Source: Alangreenwoodia sp964438605
Lineage (GTDB): Bacteria > Bacillota > Clostridia > Peptostreptococcales > Anaerovoracaceae
Assembly (NCBI GenBank): GCA_964438605.1
Contig: CAYTKT010000018.1
Coordinates: 1-36,031, forward strand
Direction of reading: 5' to 3'
DNA: 36,031 nt
Numbering within the stretch: position 1 is the first letter of the stretch; each line of letters starts with the position of its first letter. Below, in pieces: positions 8,455 through 17,004 of this stretch. Made by a program: the position numbers and the translations under genes. A model generated the notes under the pieces. The model was not told the origin of the DNA and did no database searches. It saw nothing but the letters and a program-made list of their open reading frames with translations.

Positions 8455-9183
8455 CTACTTCTTCTTTCCTTTTTTTCCACTCTTTGCAGACTTTTTGCTG
8501 TTTTCGGCTGCCTTTTTCTTCCTTATAATCTGCATGATCTTCGTTTGAACGATCTGAAATGCCGAGCCGATGACCCAGTACAGGCACAAACCCGCCGGCA
8601 AAGAACGTCCCATCCATACGATCATGATCGGCGTAATATACTGCATCGCCTTCATAGAACCCGTCGTTGGATTACCCGACATATCGTTATTCATATTCGT
8701 CATGACCTGCGTCAGTTTCATGGAAACAAATGTAGAAACACCTGCCAGAATTGGAAAAATCCATAGATCCGGCTGACTCAGGTCGCCTGTCCAGAGAAAA
8801 GACTCGTGAACTGCCAGAACCATATCTTCGTTCAATATGTAATCCATCGGATTTCTGAGCAGACCAAACAGACCCCAGATAATCGGCATCTGGATTAACA
8901 GGGGAAGACAACCCATAGCCGGATTAATCTTTTCACTCTGATAAAGCTCCTGCAGCTTTATCCCCATCATTTCTCTGTCATTCGCATACTTTGTCTGGAT
9001 TTCTTTAATTTTCGGTTGAAATTCCTGTATACGCAGCGAACTCCTAAGTTGTGCTATGTAAAGAGGTAAAATAATCAGCCTTACGATCAGTGTCATCATT
9101 ATGATCGAAATGCCATAATTTCCGACAAAGCTGTAAATCGCGTTCAGTACATAACCGAGTGGTACAGCTAATAATCTCGTCAT
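8455..9183 (-). CDS. yidC: Membrane protein insertase YidC/Oxa1
   Basis: 242 residues with the short Firmicutes architecture lacking the large periplasmic domain. The first membrane segments are around residues 5-43 (GISIIMMTLIVRLIILPLYI), with the conserved Arg of the hydrophilic groove in IVRLI. A cytoplasmic helical hairpin with AMGCLPLLIQMPIIWGLF follows, then segments near WIFPILAGVSTFVSM and LPAGLCLYWVIGSAFQ, and a very basic tail (GKKGKKK) for ribosome contact. It inserts and folds membrane proteins, alone or with SecYEG. No lipoprotein signal is obvious at the N-terminus. It sits between yidD and jag as usual. Confidence 0.95.
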   Translation of the reverse strand: MTRLLAVPLGYVLNAIYSFVGNYGISIIMMTLIVRLIILPLYIAQLRSSLRIQEFQPKIKEIQTKYANDREMMGIKLQELYQSEKINPAMGCLPLLIQMPIIWGLFGLLRNPMDYILNEDMVLAVHESFLWTGDLSQPDLWIFPILAGVSTFVSMKLTQVMTNMNNDMSGNPTTGSMKAMQYITPIMIVWMGRSLPAGLCLYWVIGSAFQIVQTKIMQIIRKKKAAENSKKSAKSGKKGKKK

Positions 9184-9213
9184 TCAAATCCTCCGTGACG
9201 TTTTTGATTTCCG

Positions 9214-9456
9214 CTACTTCAGGGGATCGTAGCCACCCTCATGAAAAGGATGACACTTTAAAATTCTTTTCATGCCCAACAGACACCCTTTGAAAGGACC
9301 GTACTTTTCAAGCGCCTGTATAAAATACACAGAACAAGTCGGATAAAACCTGCATTTTCCGGGCATGAGCGGTGAAATAAAAATTTGATATCCCCGCACA
9401 AAAAAGATCAATATTTTTCCGAGGATGTTTTCAAGAAATGCTGCCGCTTTTCTCAA
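9214..9456 (-). CDS. yidD: Membrane protein insertion efficiency factor YidD
   Basis: 80 residues. An N-terminal amphipathic stretch (IFFVRGYQIFISPL) precedes the family signature PGKCRFYPTCSVYFIQALEK and GPFKGCLLGMKRILKCHPFHEGGYDPLK with its three conserved Cys. It is a small inner-face membrane protein assisting YidC-dependent insertion. Only 4 nt separate it from the rnpA stop, so the genes are co-transcribed and probably coupled. Confidence 0.96.
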   Translation of the reverse strand: MRKAAAFLENILGKILIFFVRGYQIFISPLMPGKCRFYPTCSVYFIQALEKYGPFKGCLLGMKRILKCHPFHEGGYDPLK

Positions 9457-9460
9457 TCTT

Positions 9461-9805
9461 TCACCTTCTTTTTTCTGTTACTTTCAATCGTTTCAAGGCG
9501 GCTTCAATAGATTTTTTCACATCCGCACACTTCCTGCCATTGATAGTATTTCTTGCAATTACGATGAGATCATAACCCTGACGGACATCAATATCTGAAA
9601 GCCTCACACTTTCACGCATCAGTCTTCGGGCTCTGTTTCTCTCTACGCTGTTTCCCACTTTTTTACTCGCTAAAAAAGCAATTCTGCTGTATTCCAATCC
9701 GTTCTTAAGACAGAATACGACAACATATCTGTCTCCTACTGATTTTCCTTTCCGGTAAATCCTGTCAAAATCTTCTTTTCTTCTAAGAACATCGAATTTC
9801 AGCAT
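9461..9805 (-). CDS. rnpA: Ribonuclease P protein component
   Basis: With ATG 9805 the product is 114 residues (MLKFDVLRRKEDFDRIYRKG…), the usual size. The RNR signature is KKVGNSVERNRARRLMRE. It binds RNase P RNA and helps position precursor tRNA for 5'-end cleavage. The open frame continues upstream to a TTG at 9874, but that codon lies in the U-tract of a terminator and the extra residues do not resemble the family. ATG 9817 (MVKLMLKF) is an alternative. GGTGA precedes 9805 by 5 nt. Confidence 0.93.
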   Translation of the reverse strand: MLKFDVLRRKEDFDRIYRKGKSVGDRYVVVFCLKNGLEYSRIAFLASKKVGNSVERNRARRLMRESVRLSDIDVRQGYDLIVIARNTINGRKCADVKKSIEAALKRLKVTEKRR

Positions 9806-9872
9806 CAACTTCACCATTCCCTGCGGTAAAAAATTGTCTCTTGCTGCTGTCAGCGGTACTCCTATCCGCTGC

Positions 9873-9900
9873 AAAAAATAAGACCACTCGCGCGGTCTTA
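9873..9900 (-). terminator. Terminator/attenuator between rpmH and rnpA
   Basis: On the minus strand TAAGACC, an 8-nt loop and GGTCTTA are followed by TTTTTT (arms 9894-9900 and 9879-9885, T-run 9873-9878). It would release most rpmH transcripts before rnpA, giving more L34 than RNase P protein. Confidence 0.75.
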
Positions 9901-10045
9901 AATTATTTATCCCGAAGAATATCTGACTTTCTGACAGAAATACAAATCATATGAAACCCCAGAAAAGCTCCGGGCATCAACCCGACCGCACTCGAAAGCA
10001 TAAAAAACAAATATTCCTCAGGTTATTCCACGTTTCAAAAACAAA

Positions 10046-10180
10046 CTAAGCGCTTAAAGTCTTTCTGCCCCTTGATCTTCTTCTTTTAAGAACATTTCTG
10101 CCGTTTTTAGTAGACATTCTCTTTCTAAAACCGTGTTCCTTTTTTCTCTGTCTCTTTTTCGGCTGATAAGTCTGCTTCAC
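10046..10180 (-). CDS. rpmH: 50S ribosomal protein L34
   Basis: 44 residues, very basic. It begins MKQTYQPKKRQRKKEHGFRK and ends GRNVLKRRRSRGRKTLSA, which is diagnostic of L34. The start is GTG 10180 with a strong ribosome site AGGAGGTG 8 nt upstream; the stop is TAG 10046-10048. It is the first gene of the leftward operon. Confidence 0.97.
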   Translation of the reverse strand: MKQTYQPKKRQRKKEHGFRKRMSTKNGRNVLKRRRSRGRKTLSA

Positions 10181-10400
10181 GATTAAACACCTCCTGTCTT
10201 ATCACAGAAAATTCAGAAATCTCAATTCTGAAAATTTTCTCTCAGTTCCCCGTGCCATATTTCAGTTACCGGCAATACGAGCAAAACTGCATCTTTAAAC
10301 TGTAAAACTTATAGATAGTTACAGCGATTATCATTTGTTTTAAAATAATTGCAAAAGACAACGGTACTTCGCTCTTATTTCAGCGCACAATTGCTTATAA

Positions 10401-10429
10401 ATTATACATACTCGCGCGTATCGTGTCAA
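10401..10429 (-). promoter_or_regulatory. Consensus promoter of rpmH and the leftward operon
   Basis: On the minus strand TTGACA (complement at 10424-10429), a 17-nt spacer and TATAAT (complement at 10401-10406) match the housekeeping sigma consensus exactly. The transcript would have a leader of about 215 nt before rpmH. Just upstream of the ribosome site this leader holds an imperfect hairpin near 10206-10243 (AGAAAATT…CAGAA against TTCTGAAAATTTTCT). Confidence 0.85.
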
Positions 10430-10536
10430 CTTAAAAAAAGACACAAACGAAATAAATATTACATTTATATTGCGTATCAATTTCATTTTCATTTCATACC
10501 AGCCTCTCCAATCGCCTGAAAAATATACAAAACCTT

Positions 10537-10656
10537 TGTGGATATCTTATCTGTGGATAAATCAACGATTGTGGATAATTAAAAGGAGAAATTCCCTCAA
10601 ATGTTTAGAAAAAATTGATTCGGAGGAGTTTTTTCTGCTATAATCATTGTGGATAA
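10537..10656 (+). other. oriC, upstream DnaA-box cluster
   Basis: Four DnaA boxes in the TGTGGATAA orientation: 10537-10545 (one mismatch, TGTGGATAT), and perfect ones at 10552-10560, 10570-10578 and 10648-10656. The last lies just downstream of the dnaA -10 box, suited to DnaA autoregulation. Together with the boxes before dnaN this forms the bipartite origin typical of Firmicutes. Confidence 0.85.
10615..10644 (+). promoter_or_regulatory. dnaA promoter
   Basis: TTGATT (10615-10620), 18-nt spacer, TATAAT (10639-10644). A perfect DnaA box begins 4 nt beyond the -10 box, so bound DnaA should block it. Confidence 0.65.
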
Positions 10657-10807
10657 GTCCGGGACAAAAATATATCTCTCAAAACACGTACTCTCCCGGC
10701 GCTCCGGCTTTACGTCATAACCTCCTGAGCAAAGCCAGCAGTAGAAACGAAAGCTAATGCCAAAAAGCGCTGAATTTCGGGCCCTGCCCGCATTAAGGAC
10801 TTTAAAA

Positions 10808-12184
10808 ATGGAAAACATCATTAAAAACTGGAAAAAAGTATTAGACATATTGAAATCCGAAATGATGCCCGCAGGTTACACGACTTGGATTGAGCCGCTG
10901 ATCCCCAAATCAATCGACGAAGACGCAGGCATCCTGACGCTGATTACATACAACGATATGACAAAATCGATTCTCCAGAACAGATACGTACTGATTCTTG
11001 AAAATGCGCTCCAAAAAGTTTACGGCGTACCAATAAAAATAAATTTCATATTATCTGACCAGGAGAAAAAAATTTCCGACAACACAACTGAGGAAAACAA
11101 TAAAACTTCTTCCTACGAAGACAATGTAAGAACTGCTCCTTACGCATATGACGAACTATATCTGAACCCACGATATAATTTCAGCACTTTTGTCGTAGGA
11201 GCAAACAACGAGCTCGCCTATGCCGCTGCCGTAGCCGTAGCAAGAGGTCTTGCTTCCACATACAATCCTCTGTTTTTATACGGAAAATCAGGGCTCGGCA
11301 AGACCCACCTGATGCATGCTATCGGTCATTACGTCATCCAAAACAATCCATTAAAGCGTGTTCTCTATGTTTCCTCGGAAATGTTTACAAATGAACTTGT
11401 CAACGCAATTCAAAGCAAGAAAAACGAAGAATTCCGGAACAAATACCGAAACATCGACCTCCTTATGATAGACGATATTCAGTTTATCGAAAAAAAGGAC
11501 AGGACCCAGGAAGAACTGTTTCACACGTTTGAAACACTTTACGGAATGAATAAACAGATCGTCTTTTGCAGCGATCGACCGCCCAAGGAATTAGAAACGA
11601 TAGATACCAGACTCAAATCTCGTTTTGAATGGGGCCTTACGGTTGACATTCAGACTCCGGATTTCGAAACAAGAGTTGCCATCTTGAAAAACAAAGCTGA
11701 AATGGAAGATATTGCGGTCAACGAAGATCTCCTCGAAATCTTCTATTTAATCGCTGACAAGATCACATCAAATATCAGAGAACTGGAAGGTGCGCTCAAC
11801 CGCGTCATCGCCCATGCAAATCTGATGAATAAGCCGCTGACAAAAGAAACAGCAAAAGAAGTCTTATCGGGCGTCTTCGATACATCCAGCCGCGAAGTGG
11901 ACGTTCCGCTAATAAAAAACACAGTCTGCACCTATTTTGGAATCAATGTCGCCGACATGGAATCGTCAAAAAGAACGAAAAATCTGGCGCATCCCAGACA
12001 AATCGCCATGTATCTCTGCCGCGAACTGACATCCCTCTCTCTGCCGAAAATCGGAGAGAACTTCGGGAATCGTGACCACACAACGGTTATGCACGCCTGC
12101 GATAAAATTTCAAACCAGATGCTGAAAGATGAAAACTTGAGAAACATCATCGGTGAATTGAAAAGCAAAATTCTCGATGAATAA
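10808..12184 (+). CDS. dnaA: Chromosomal replication initiator DnaA
   Basis: 458 residues from ATG 10808 (MENIIKNWKKVLDILKSEMM); AAGGA lies 8 nt upstream. An upstream in-frame ATG at 10757 would add 17 residues unlike the family. Domain I spans the first 80 residues and a short polar linker follows. The AAA+ domain has Walker A GKSGLGKTHLMHAIGH and Walker B LLMIDDIQFI, and LEGALNRV follows. Domain IV binds DnaA boxes through HPRQIAMYLCRELTSLSLPKIG and FGNRDHTTVMHA. It binds ATP and melts oriC. Its codons favour A and C at third positions, unlike the G/T-rich genes from gyrB onward. Confidence 0.98.
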   Translation: MENIIKNWKKVLDILKSEMMPAGYTTWIEPLIPKSIDEDAGILTLITYNDMTKSILQNRYVLILENALQKVYGVPIKINFILSDQEKKISDNTTEENNKTSSYEDNVRTAPYAYDELYLNPRYNFSTFVVGANNELAYAAAVAVARGLASTYNPLFLYGKSGLGKTHLMHAIGHYVIQNNPLKRVLYVSSEMFTNELVNAIQSKKNEEFRNKYRNIDLLMIDDIQFIEKKDRTQEELFHTFETLYGMNKQIVFCSDRPPKELETIDTRLKSRFEWGLTVDIQTPDFETRVAILKNKAEMEDIAVNEDLLEIFYLIADKITSNIRELEGALNRVIAHANLMNKPLTKETAKEVLSGVFDTSSREVDVPLIKNTVCTYFGINVADMESSKRTKNLAHPRQIAMYLCRELTSLSLPKIGENFGNRDHTTVMHACDKISNQMLKDENLRNIIGELKSKILDE

Positions 12185-12307
12185 AAGAAAGATGACGGAC
12201 ATCTCAAAGAACAAAATGATACTAAACCAAATAAACTAATATAGAAAAACACAAACAAATATGCCAGAAACCAAACGTCGAGAACAAACAAACGAAGCAC
12301 GCTCGTC

Positions 12308-12640
12308 TGTGGAAAACTCGGTGGATAATTCTTCAGATCTTAGATAAGCAAAAAAGAAAAAACCGTCTAATTAAGTGATTTTTTCTTACATATCAGAAAT
12401 TTTATGACATTTTTGCATAAAACAATCTCATTTGAGTAAAAAACAACCTCAAACAAGATTGTAACAACTGAATACTTATCAACACGCTATTCACATGAAC
12501 TGGGAAAAATATAAAACATTATCCACAGATTTTCATGAATAAAATCCGTTGAAATTACATTATCCACAGGATTTATCCACATATCCACAAGCTTTATTAC
12601 TATTATTACTAAGAAATATATATAATAATAACGCAAAACG
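12308..12640 (+). other. oriC, dnaA-dnaN spacer: DnaA boxes, DnaA-trio-like triplets and AT-rich unwinding region
   Basis: TGTGGAAAA (12308-12316) and GGTGGATAA (12320-12328) are near-matches. Perfect TTATCCACA boxes lie at 12519-12527, 12560-12568 and 12573-12581, with ATATCCACA at 12581-12589. Immediately beyond, 12597-12611 reads TTACTATTATTACTA, whose complement is a row of GAT/AAT triplets like the DnaA-trio described for Bacillus subtilis. An AT-only stretch to about 12630 follows. No gene lies in the 498-bp spacer; the region between 12329 and 12518 is A-rich without clear elements. Confidence 0.8.
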
Positions 12641-12682
12641 TTGCACTTCACGTCACAGATAGAAGACTGGAGGACAAATAAT

Positions 12683-13792
12683 ATGAAATTTACAATATCC
12701 CAACAAGAACTGAATAAGAATCTCACATTCGTCTCAAAAGCTGTTACAGCAAGAAGCACCATGCCAATATTAAAAGGCATTCTATTATCAGTTCAAGAAA
12801 ACGGAACACTGACAATGACAGCCTCCGATATGGATCTGAGCATAGAAAAAAGAGTTCCGGTATCAGTAGAACAACCCGGCAGCATTGTAATGCCAGCCCG
12901 ACTTTTTACAGAAGCAGTCAAACGATTTCCTGACGAAGATATCAATATAACACTGGAAGAAAATAACACTGTAACGCTTAACACATTACGCAACAACTTC
13001 AAAATTGTCGGCATGGCTGCTGATGAATTTCCAAAATTAGACGAAATTAATGAAACACGGCGTATCTCATTAAACCGGAACCTTTTTGGAGAAATGATAA
13101 GAAAAACATCATTCGCAGCCAGTACCGACGAATCTAAAGGTGTCATTGTCGGCGTTCTGATCGAAATACGAAACAACGTCATGAATATGGCAGCACTTGA
13201 CGGCTTTCGAATGGCTGTAACATCGAAAGAAACAGAAAACGATCAGGATACAGATATCATTATATCCGCAAGAATATTAAACGAAATCAATAAAATTCTG
13301 CCGGACGACGAGGAAAATGATACGATCGACCTGATTCTTGACGAAAAAAAGGCCGTCGTTATGACGGAAGACAGCCGAATTATACTTCGAATGATAGAAG
13401 GAAATTTCCTGAAATACAGAGATTTGCTGCCGACAGAATTCAAAACAACTGTCACAATTAACAGAGAACAACTCGTTGAAAGCATTGAAAGAGCATCTCT
13501 CCTCGCCATCGAAGGCAGAAACAACCTTGTGCGTTTCTCATTCAAAGACGATATACTCCACATTACATCAAAATCGGAAGCCGGAGATGTAGACGAAAAT
13601 ATTCAAGTCAGCAAAACAGGAGATGATATTGAAATCGGATTTAATTCCAAATATCTAATGGATGGTCTTAAAGCCATTGAAGACGAGGAAATCATTTTCT
13701 CTCTCAATACAAATATCGCGCCGTGTATTATCAGACCAGCCGAAAATGACAATTACACATATTTAATCCTGCCGGTGAGAATTATATCGTAA
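12683..13792 (+). CDS. dnaN: DNA polymerase III beta subunit (sliding clamp)
   Basis: 369 residues from ATG 12683 (MKFTISQQELNKNLTFVSKA), with GGAGG 9 nt upstream; the frame is open 14 codons further but without family similarity. It contains three clamp folds, with TARSTMPILKGILLSV in the first and the C-terminal NDNYTYLILPVRI. It forms the ring that tethers polymerase III to DNA. Its order after dnaA and before recF is standard, but the small S4-domain gene (yaaA/rlbA) often found between dnaN and recF is absent. Confidence 0.97.
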   Translation: MKFTISQQELNKNLTFVSKAVTARSTMPILKGILLSVQENGTLTMTASDMDLSIEKRVPVSVEQPGSIVMPARLFTEAVKRFPDEDINITLEENNTVTLNTLRNNFKIVGMAADEFPKLDEINETRRISLNRNLFGEMIRKTSFAASTDESKGVIVGVLIEIRNNVMNMAALDGFRMAVTSKETENDQDTDIIISARILNEINKILPDDEENDTIDLILDEKKAVVMTEDSRIILRMIEGNFLKYRDLLPTEFKTTVTINREQLVESIERASLLAIEGRNNLVRFSFKDDILHITSKSEAGDVDENIQVSKTGDDIEIGFNSKYLMDGLKAIEDEEIIFSLNTNIAPCIIRPAENDNYTYLILPVRIIS

Positions 13793-13816
13793 CTAATACA
13801 AATTATCGATACTATC

Positions 13817-14947
13817 ATGTATTTTAAAGAAATTGAGCTGACGAATTTCAGAAATTACGAAAGTCAAAAAATAAACTTTCATAACAAAATAAACATTATT
13901 ATCGGTGAGAACGCCCAGGGAAAAACGAACCTGATCGAAGCGCTTTATATCATGTCTCTCGGAAAATCCTTTCGGACTTCAAAAGATAATGATATGATTC
14001 GTTTTGGAAGCACACTGGCCAGAGTGAAAACGGTATCAGAAAAAGACGGACAAGAGCTGACTATAGAAATTGGTTTGGTTAAAAACAAAAAAAGCTTGAA
14101 AATAGACGGTGTTAGAAAACATAAAATATCAGATCTGCTGGAAAACATTTATATCGTCGTTTTTTCACCGGATGATCTGAAAATCGTCAAAGAAGAACCG
14201 GAAAAACGCCGAAGATTCATGAACCGTGAGCTTTGCCAACTAAAACCTGTTTATTACAACAGTCTCTCCCGATATAAAAAAGCACTGGCTCAGCGCAATT
14301 TTCTGTTAAAGGAAGAACAGCCAGACTTATCAACACTGGACATCTGGGATGAACAAATCGCTGAATATGGCTCCCGTATTATGATTTACCGGCGTAGTTT
14401 CACGGAAAAGCTACAGAGGCTCAGTCAGCAGATTCACCATAGTCTGACCGAGGGCAAAGAAAAACTCGATCTTTTTTATGAATCTGACATACCGTCAGCT
14501 TCAGCAAAAAAAGGAATTACCGGCCAGAAAGAAATATTTTCTGATATTCTACGCGAAAACAGGAAACGTGACCTTATTCGCCGCACGACACTGCGCGGGC
14601 CTCACAGAGACGACCTGCGCATCGAAATCGATGGAATCGATGTCAGAAATTTCGGGTCCCAGGGACAGCAACGAACCTCAGCACTGTCGTTAAAACTTGC
14701 AGAATTAACGCTGATCGAGGAGGAAACGGGAGAAAAACCAGTTCTATTGCTTGACGATGTGCTTTCAGAACTGGACAGCGCACGCCAGCGCCAGCTGATC
14801 ACGTCATTTGGTGATATTCAGATTTTCATTACGACGACTCAGCTAAACAGCGAAATTTCAGCACAGCTGAAGGATTATGCGGTGTTTATCGTCGAGAACG
14901 GACATGTAAAGTCGGCGACAAGACAGGATTTATGGAGTTATAAATAA
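13817..14947 (+). CDS. recF: DNA replication and repair protein RecF
   Basis: 376 residues. SMC-like ATPase with Walker A GENAQGKTNLIEALYIMSLG (about residues 33-52), the RRRFMNRELCQL segment and Walker B PVLLLDDVLSELD near residue 320; the signature is around FGSQGQQRTSALSLKLAEL. It loads RecA at gaps with RecO and RecR. The start follows dnaN by 24 nt and has no recognisable Shine-Dalgarno sequence, so translation may depend on coupling with dnaN. Confidence 0.96.
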   Translation: MYFKEIELTNFRNYESQKINFHNKINIIIGENAQGKTNLIEALYIMSLGKSFRTSKDNDMIRFGSTLARVKTVSEKDGQELTIEIGLVKNKKSLKIDGVRKHKISDLLENIYIVVFSPDDLKIVKEEPEKRRRFMNRELCQLKPVYYNSLSRYKKALAQRNFLLKEEQPDLSTLDIWDEQIAEYGSRIMIYRRSFTEKLQRLSQQIHHSLTEGKEKLDLFYESDIPSASAKKGITGQKEIFSDILRENRKRDLIRRTTLRGPHRDDLRIEIDGIDVRNFGSQGQQRTSALSLKLAELTLIEEETGEKPVLLLDDVLSELDSARQRQLITSFGDIQIFITTTQLNSEISAQLKDYAVFIVENGHVKSATRQDLWSYK

Positions 14948-14952
14948 ATTGA

Positions 14953-14988
14953 GTATATTAAAATAAAATGCATTTTATTTTAATATAC
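14953..14988. repeat. Perfect 36-bp AT-rich palindrome between recF and gyrB
   Basis: Eighteen-base half sites meet at 14970/14971 with no spacer; only the outermost and central positions are G or C. It begins 5 bp after the recF stop. As RNA it would be a hairpin with T-rich arms on both strands, so it could terminate recF transcripts. It could also be a protein site or an easily unwound element. Confidence 0.9.
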
Positions 14989-15018
14989 AAGAATTACATA
15001 AGTTAAAAATGTTAAATA

Positions 15019-15043
15019 TTTAAATTAAAATATATAATTTAAA
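15019..15043 (+). promoter_or_regulatory. Inverted repeat and -10 box upstream of gyrB
   Basis: TTTAAATTA (15019-15027) and TAATTTAAA (15035-15043) flank 7 nt. A TATAAT at 15033-15038 lies 46 bp before the gyrB start, but no good -35 box is seen. The spacer from 14948 to 15060 is almost entirely A and T. Confidence 0.45.
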
Positions 15044-15084
15044 GAAAGTATGTAAATGATAAAGAGTTCAGTGAGGTGAAAAAA

Positions 15085-17004
15085 TTGCCGAATACAGAGG
15101 TAAATCAGGAATACAACGCCGAACAGATTCAAGTACTCGAAGGATTGGAGCCTGTCCGCAAACGGCCGGGTATGTACATCGGTTCTACCAGCGAAACAGG
15201 TCTGCATCATCTTGTTTATGAGATTGTCGACAACAGCGTTGACGAAGCACTGGCGGGATACTGTACGGAAATTAACGTTTCGATTACTGCGGAAAACGGT
15301 ATCCGCGTCGAGGACAACGGCAGAGGAATGCCGGTAGACATTCATCCAAAACTTGGAATTCCGGCGGTGGAAGTCATTCATACGGTGCTTCATGCCGGCG
15401 GAAAATTCGGCGGCGGCGGATATAAGGTGTCCGGCGGACTTCATGGCGTAGGCGCTTCTGTTGTCAATGCGCTTTCAGAAGCGATGGAAGTAGAAGTACG
15501 AAGAAATGGAAAAGTTTACAAGCAGCGTTATGAGCGCGGCAAGACGATGTATCCGTTAAAGGTAATAGGCGAAAGCGATAAGACGGGTACGACTACATGG
15601 TTTAAGCCTGACGGCCAGATTTTTGACACGCTGGTATTCAACTTTTCAACGCTGGAACACAGACTGCGTGAAATGGCGTTCCTTAATAAGGGAATCAAGA
15701 TCACACTGACTGACGAACGCCAGAAAGAACCAAAAAAACTGGAATTCCATTATGAAGGAGGAATTAAGGAATTCGTTGCTTTTCAAAATAAAAATAAGGA
15801 ACCGATTCATCCTGATATTATTTATTTTGAAGTAATAAAAGATAATTTTGAATGTGAAATAGCGCTGCAGTATACGGACAGATATAATGAGTTTATTCTT
15901 TCTTATGCAAATAATATCAATACAACTGAAGGCGGAACTCACTTAACAGGATTTAAGTCAGCGCTTACCAGAGTGTATAACGATTATGCACGCAAGAATA
16001 AATATTTAAAGGAAAACGATGATCCCCTAACCGGTGAGGATATACGTGAAGGCATCACAGCCATTATTTCAGTAAAGCTGACAGAACCTCAATTTGAAGG
16101 TCAGACGAAAACGAAACTCGGAAACAGTGAAATCCGCGGTTTTGTTGATAACGCAACGAATGAAAATATCATGGCGTTTTTCGAGGAAAATCCTCAACAG
16201 GCCCGGGTCATCATAGAAAAAGGAATTCGGGCGGCACGAGCCAGAGAAGCTGCACGCAAGGCGAGAGACTTAACGAGAAGGAAAAGTGCTTTGGACGGGT
16301 TGACGCTTCCGGGCAAATTGGCAGACTGCAGCGAAAAAGATCCGGCACTTTCCGAGATTTTTCTCGTAGAGGGGGACTCAGCGGGAGGCTCCGCGAAATC
16401 CGGTCGTGACAGAAAAAGACAGGCGATTCTTCCACTGAGAGGAAAAATTCTTAACGTAGAAAAGGCACGCCTTGACAAGATTCTCAATTCTGACGAAATA
16501 AAAAATATGATAACAGCTTTCGGATGCGGAATCGGAAATGATTTTAACGAAGAAAAACTGCGTTATCATAAGATCGTCATTATGACGGATGCAGATGTGG
16601 ACGGTGCTCATATTTGCACACTGATGCTGACGTTCTTTTACAGATATATGCGGCCTCTGATTGAAAAGGGGTATGTTTATATCGCACAACCGCCTCTTTA
16701 TAAGGTGGAAAAGGGAAAGCAGAAATATTACACTTATTCGGAGGAAGAACAGAAAAAACTGCTGAGTGAACTTGGAACGGAACAGAAGCTGAATATCCAG
16801 AGATATAAAGGTCTGGGTGAGATGGATGCTCAGCAGCTCTGGGAAACGACGATGGATTACAATACGAGAACGCTGATTCGCGTGACTATCGAAGATTTTG
16901 CCCGTGCCGACGACACGTTTTCAATGCTCATGGGCGAGAAGGTGCCGCCGAGACGGAAATTTATCGAGGAAAACGCGAAATACGTTCAGAATCTCGATAT
17001 TTAA
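15085..17004 (+). CDS. gyrB: DNA gyrase subunit B
   Basis: 639 residues from TTG 15085. The sequence GAGGTG lies 6 nt upstream of it, while the GTG at 15076 sits inside that ribosome site. The GHKL ATPase has EIVDNSVDEALAGYC, DNGRGMPVD and the GLHGVGASVVNAL lid. The TOPRIM domain has VEGDSAGGSAKSGRDRKRQA and the metal site DADVDGAHI, with QRYKGLGEMDAQQLWETTMD near the end. With GyrA it introduces negative supercoils using ATP. It is the first gene rightward with clearly G/T-biased third positions. Confidence 0.98.
   Translation: MPNTEVNQEYNAEQIQVLEGLEPVRKRPGMYIGSTSETGLHHLVYEIVDNSVDEALAGYCTEINVSITAENGIRVEDNGRGMPVDIHPKLGIPAVEVIHTVLHAGGKFGGGGYKVSGGLHGVGASVVNALSEAMEVEVRRNGKVYKQRYERGKTMYPLKVIGESDKTGTTTWFKPDGQIFDTLVFNFSTLEHRLREMAFLNKGIKITLTDERQKEPKKLEFHYEGGIKEFVAFQNKNKEPIHPDIIYFEVIKDNFECEIALQYTDRYNEFILSYANNINTTEGGTHLTGFKSALTRVYNDYARKNKYLKENDDPLTGEDIREGITAIISVKLTEPQFEGQTKTKLGNSEIRGFVDNATNENIMAFFEENPQQARVIIEKGIRAARAREAARKARDLTRRKSALDGLTLPGKLADCSEKDPALSEIFLVEGDSAGGSAKSGRDRKRQAILPLRGKILNVEKARLDKILNSDEIKNMITAFGCGIGNDFNEEKLRYHKIVIMTDADVDGAHICTLMLTFFYRYMRPLIEKGYVYIAQPPLYKVEKGKQKYYTYSEEEQKKLLSELGTEQKLNIQRYKGLGEMDAQQLWETTMDYNTRTLIRVTIEDFARADDTFSMLMGEKVPPRRKFIEENAKYVQNLDI

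Noticed and set aside
9806..9874. Upstream extension of rnpA to the TTG at 9874
   Set aside because: The codon lies in the T-run of a terminator and the extra 23 residues do not resemble RNase P protein.
10757..10807. Upstream ATG for dnaA at 10757
   Set aside because: It adds 17 residues without family similarity, while the ATG at 10808 has a proper ribosome site and the expected N-terminus.
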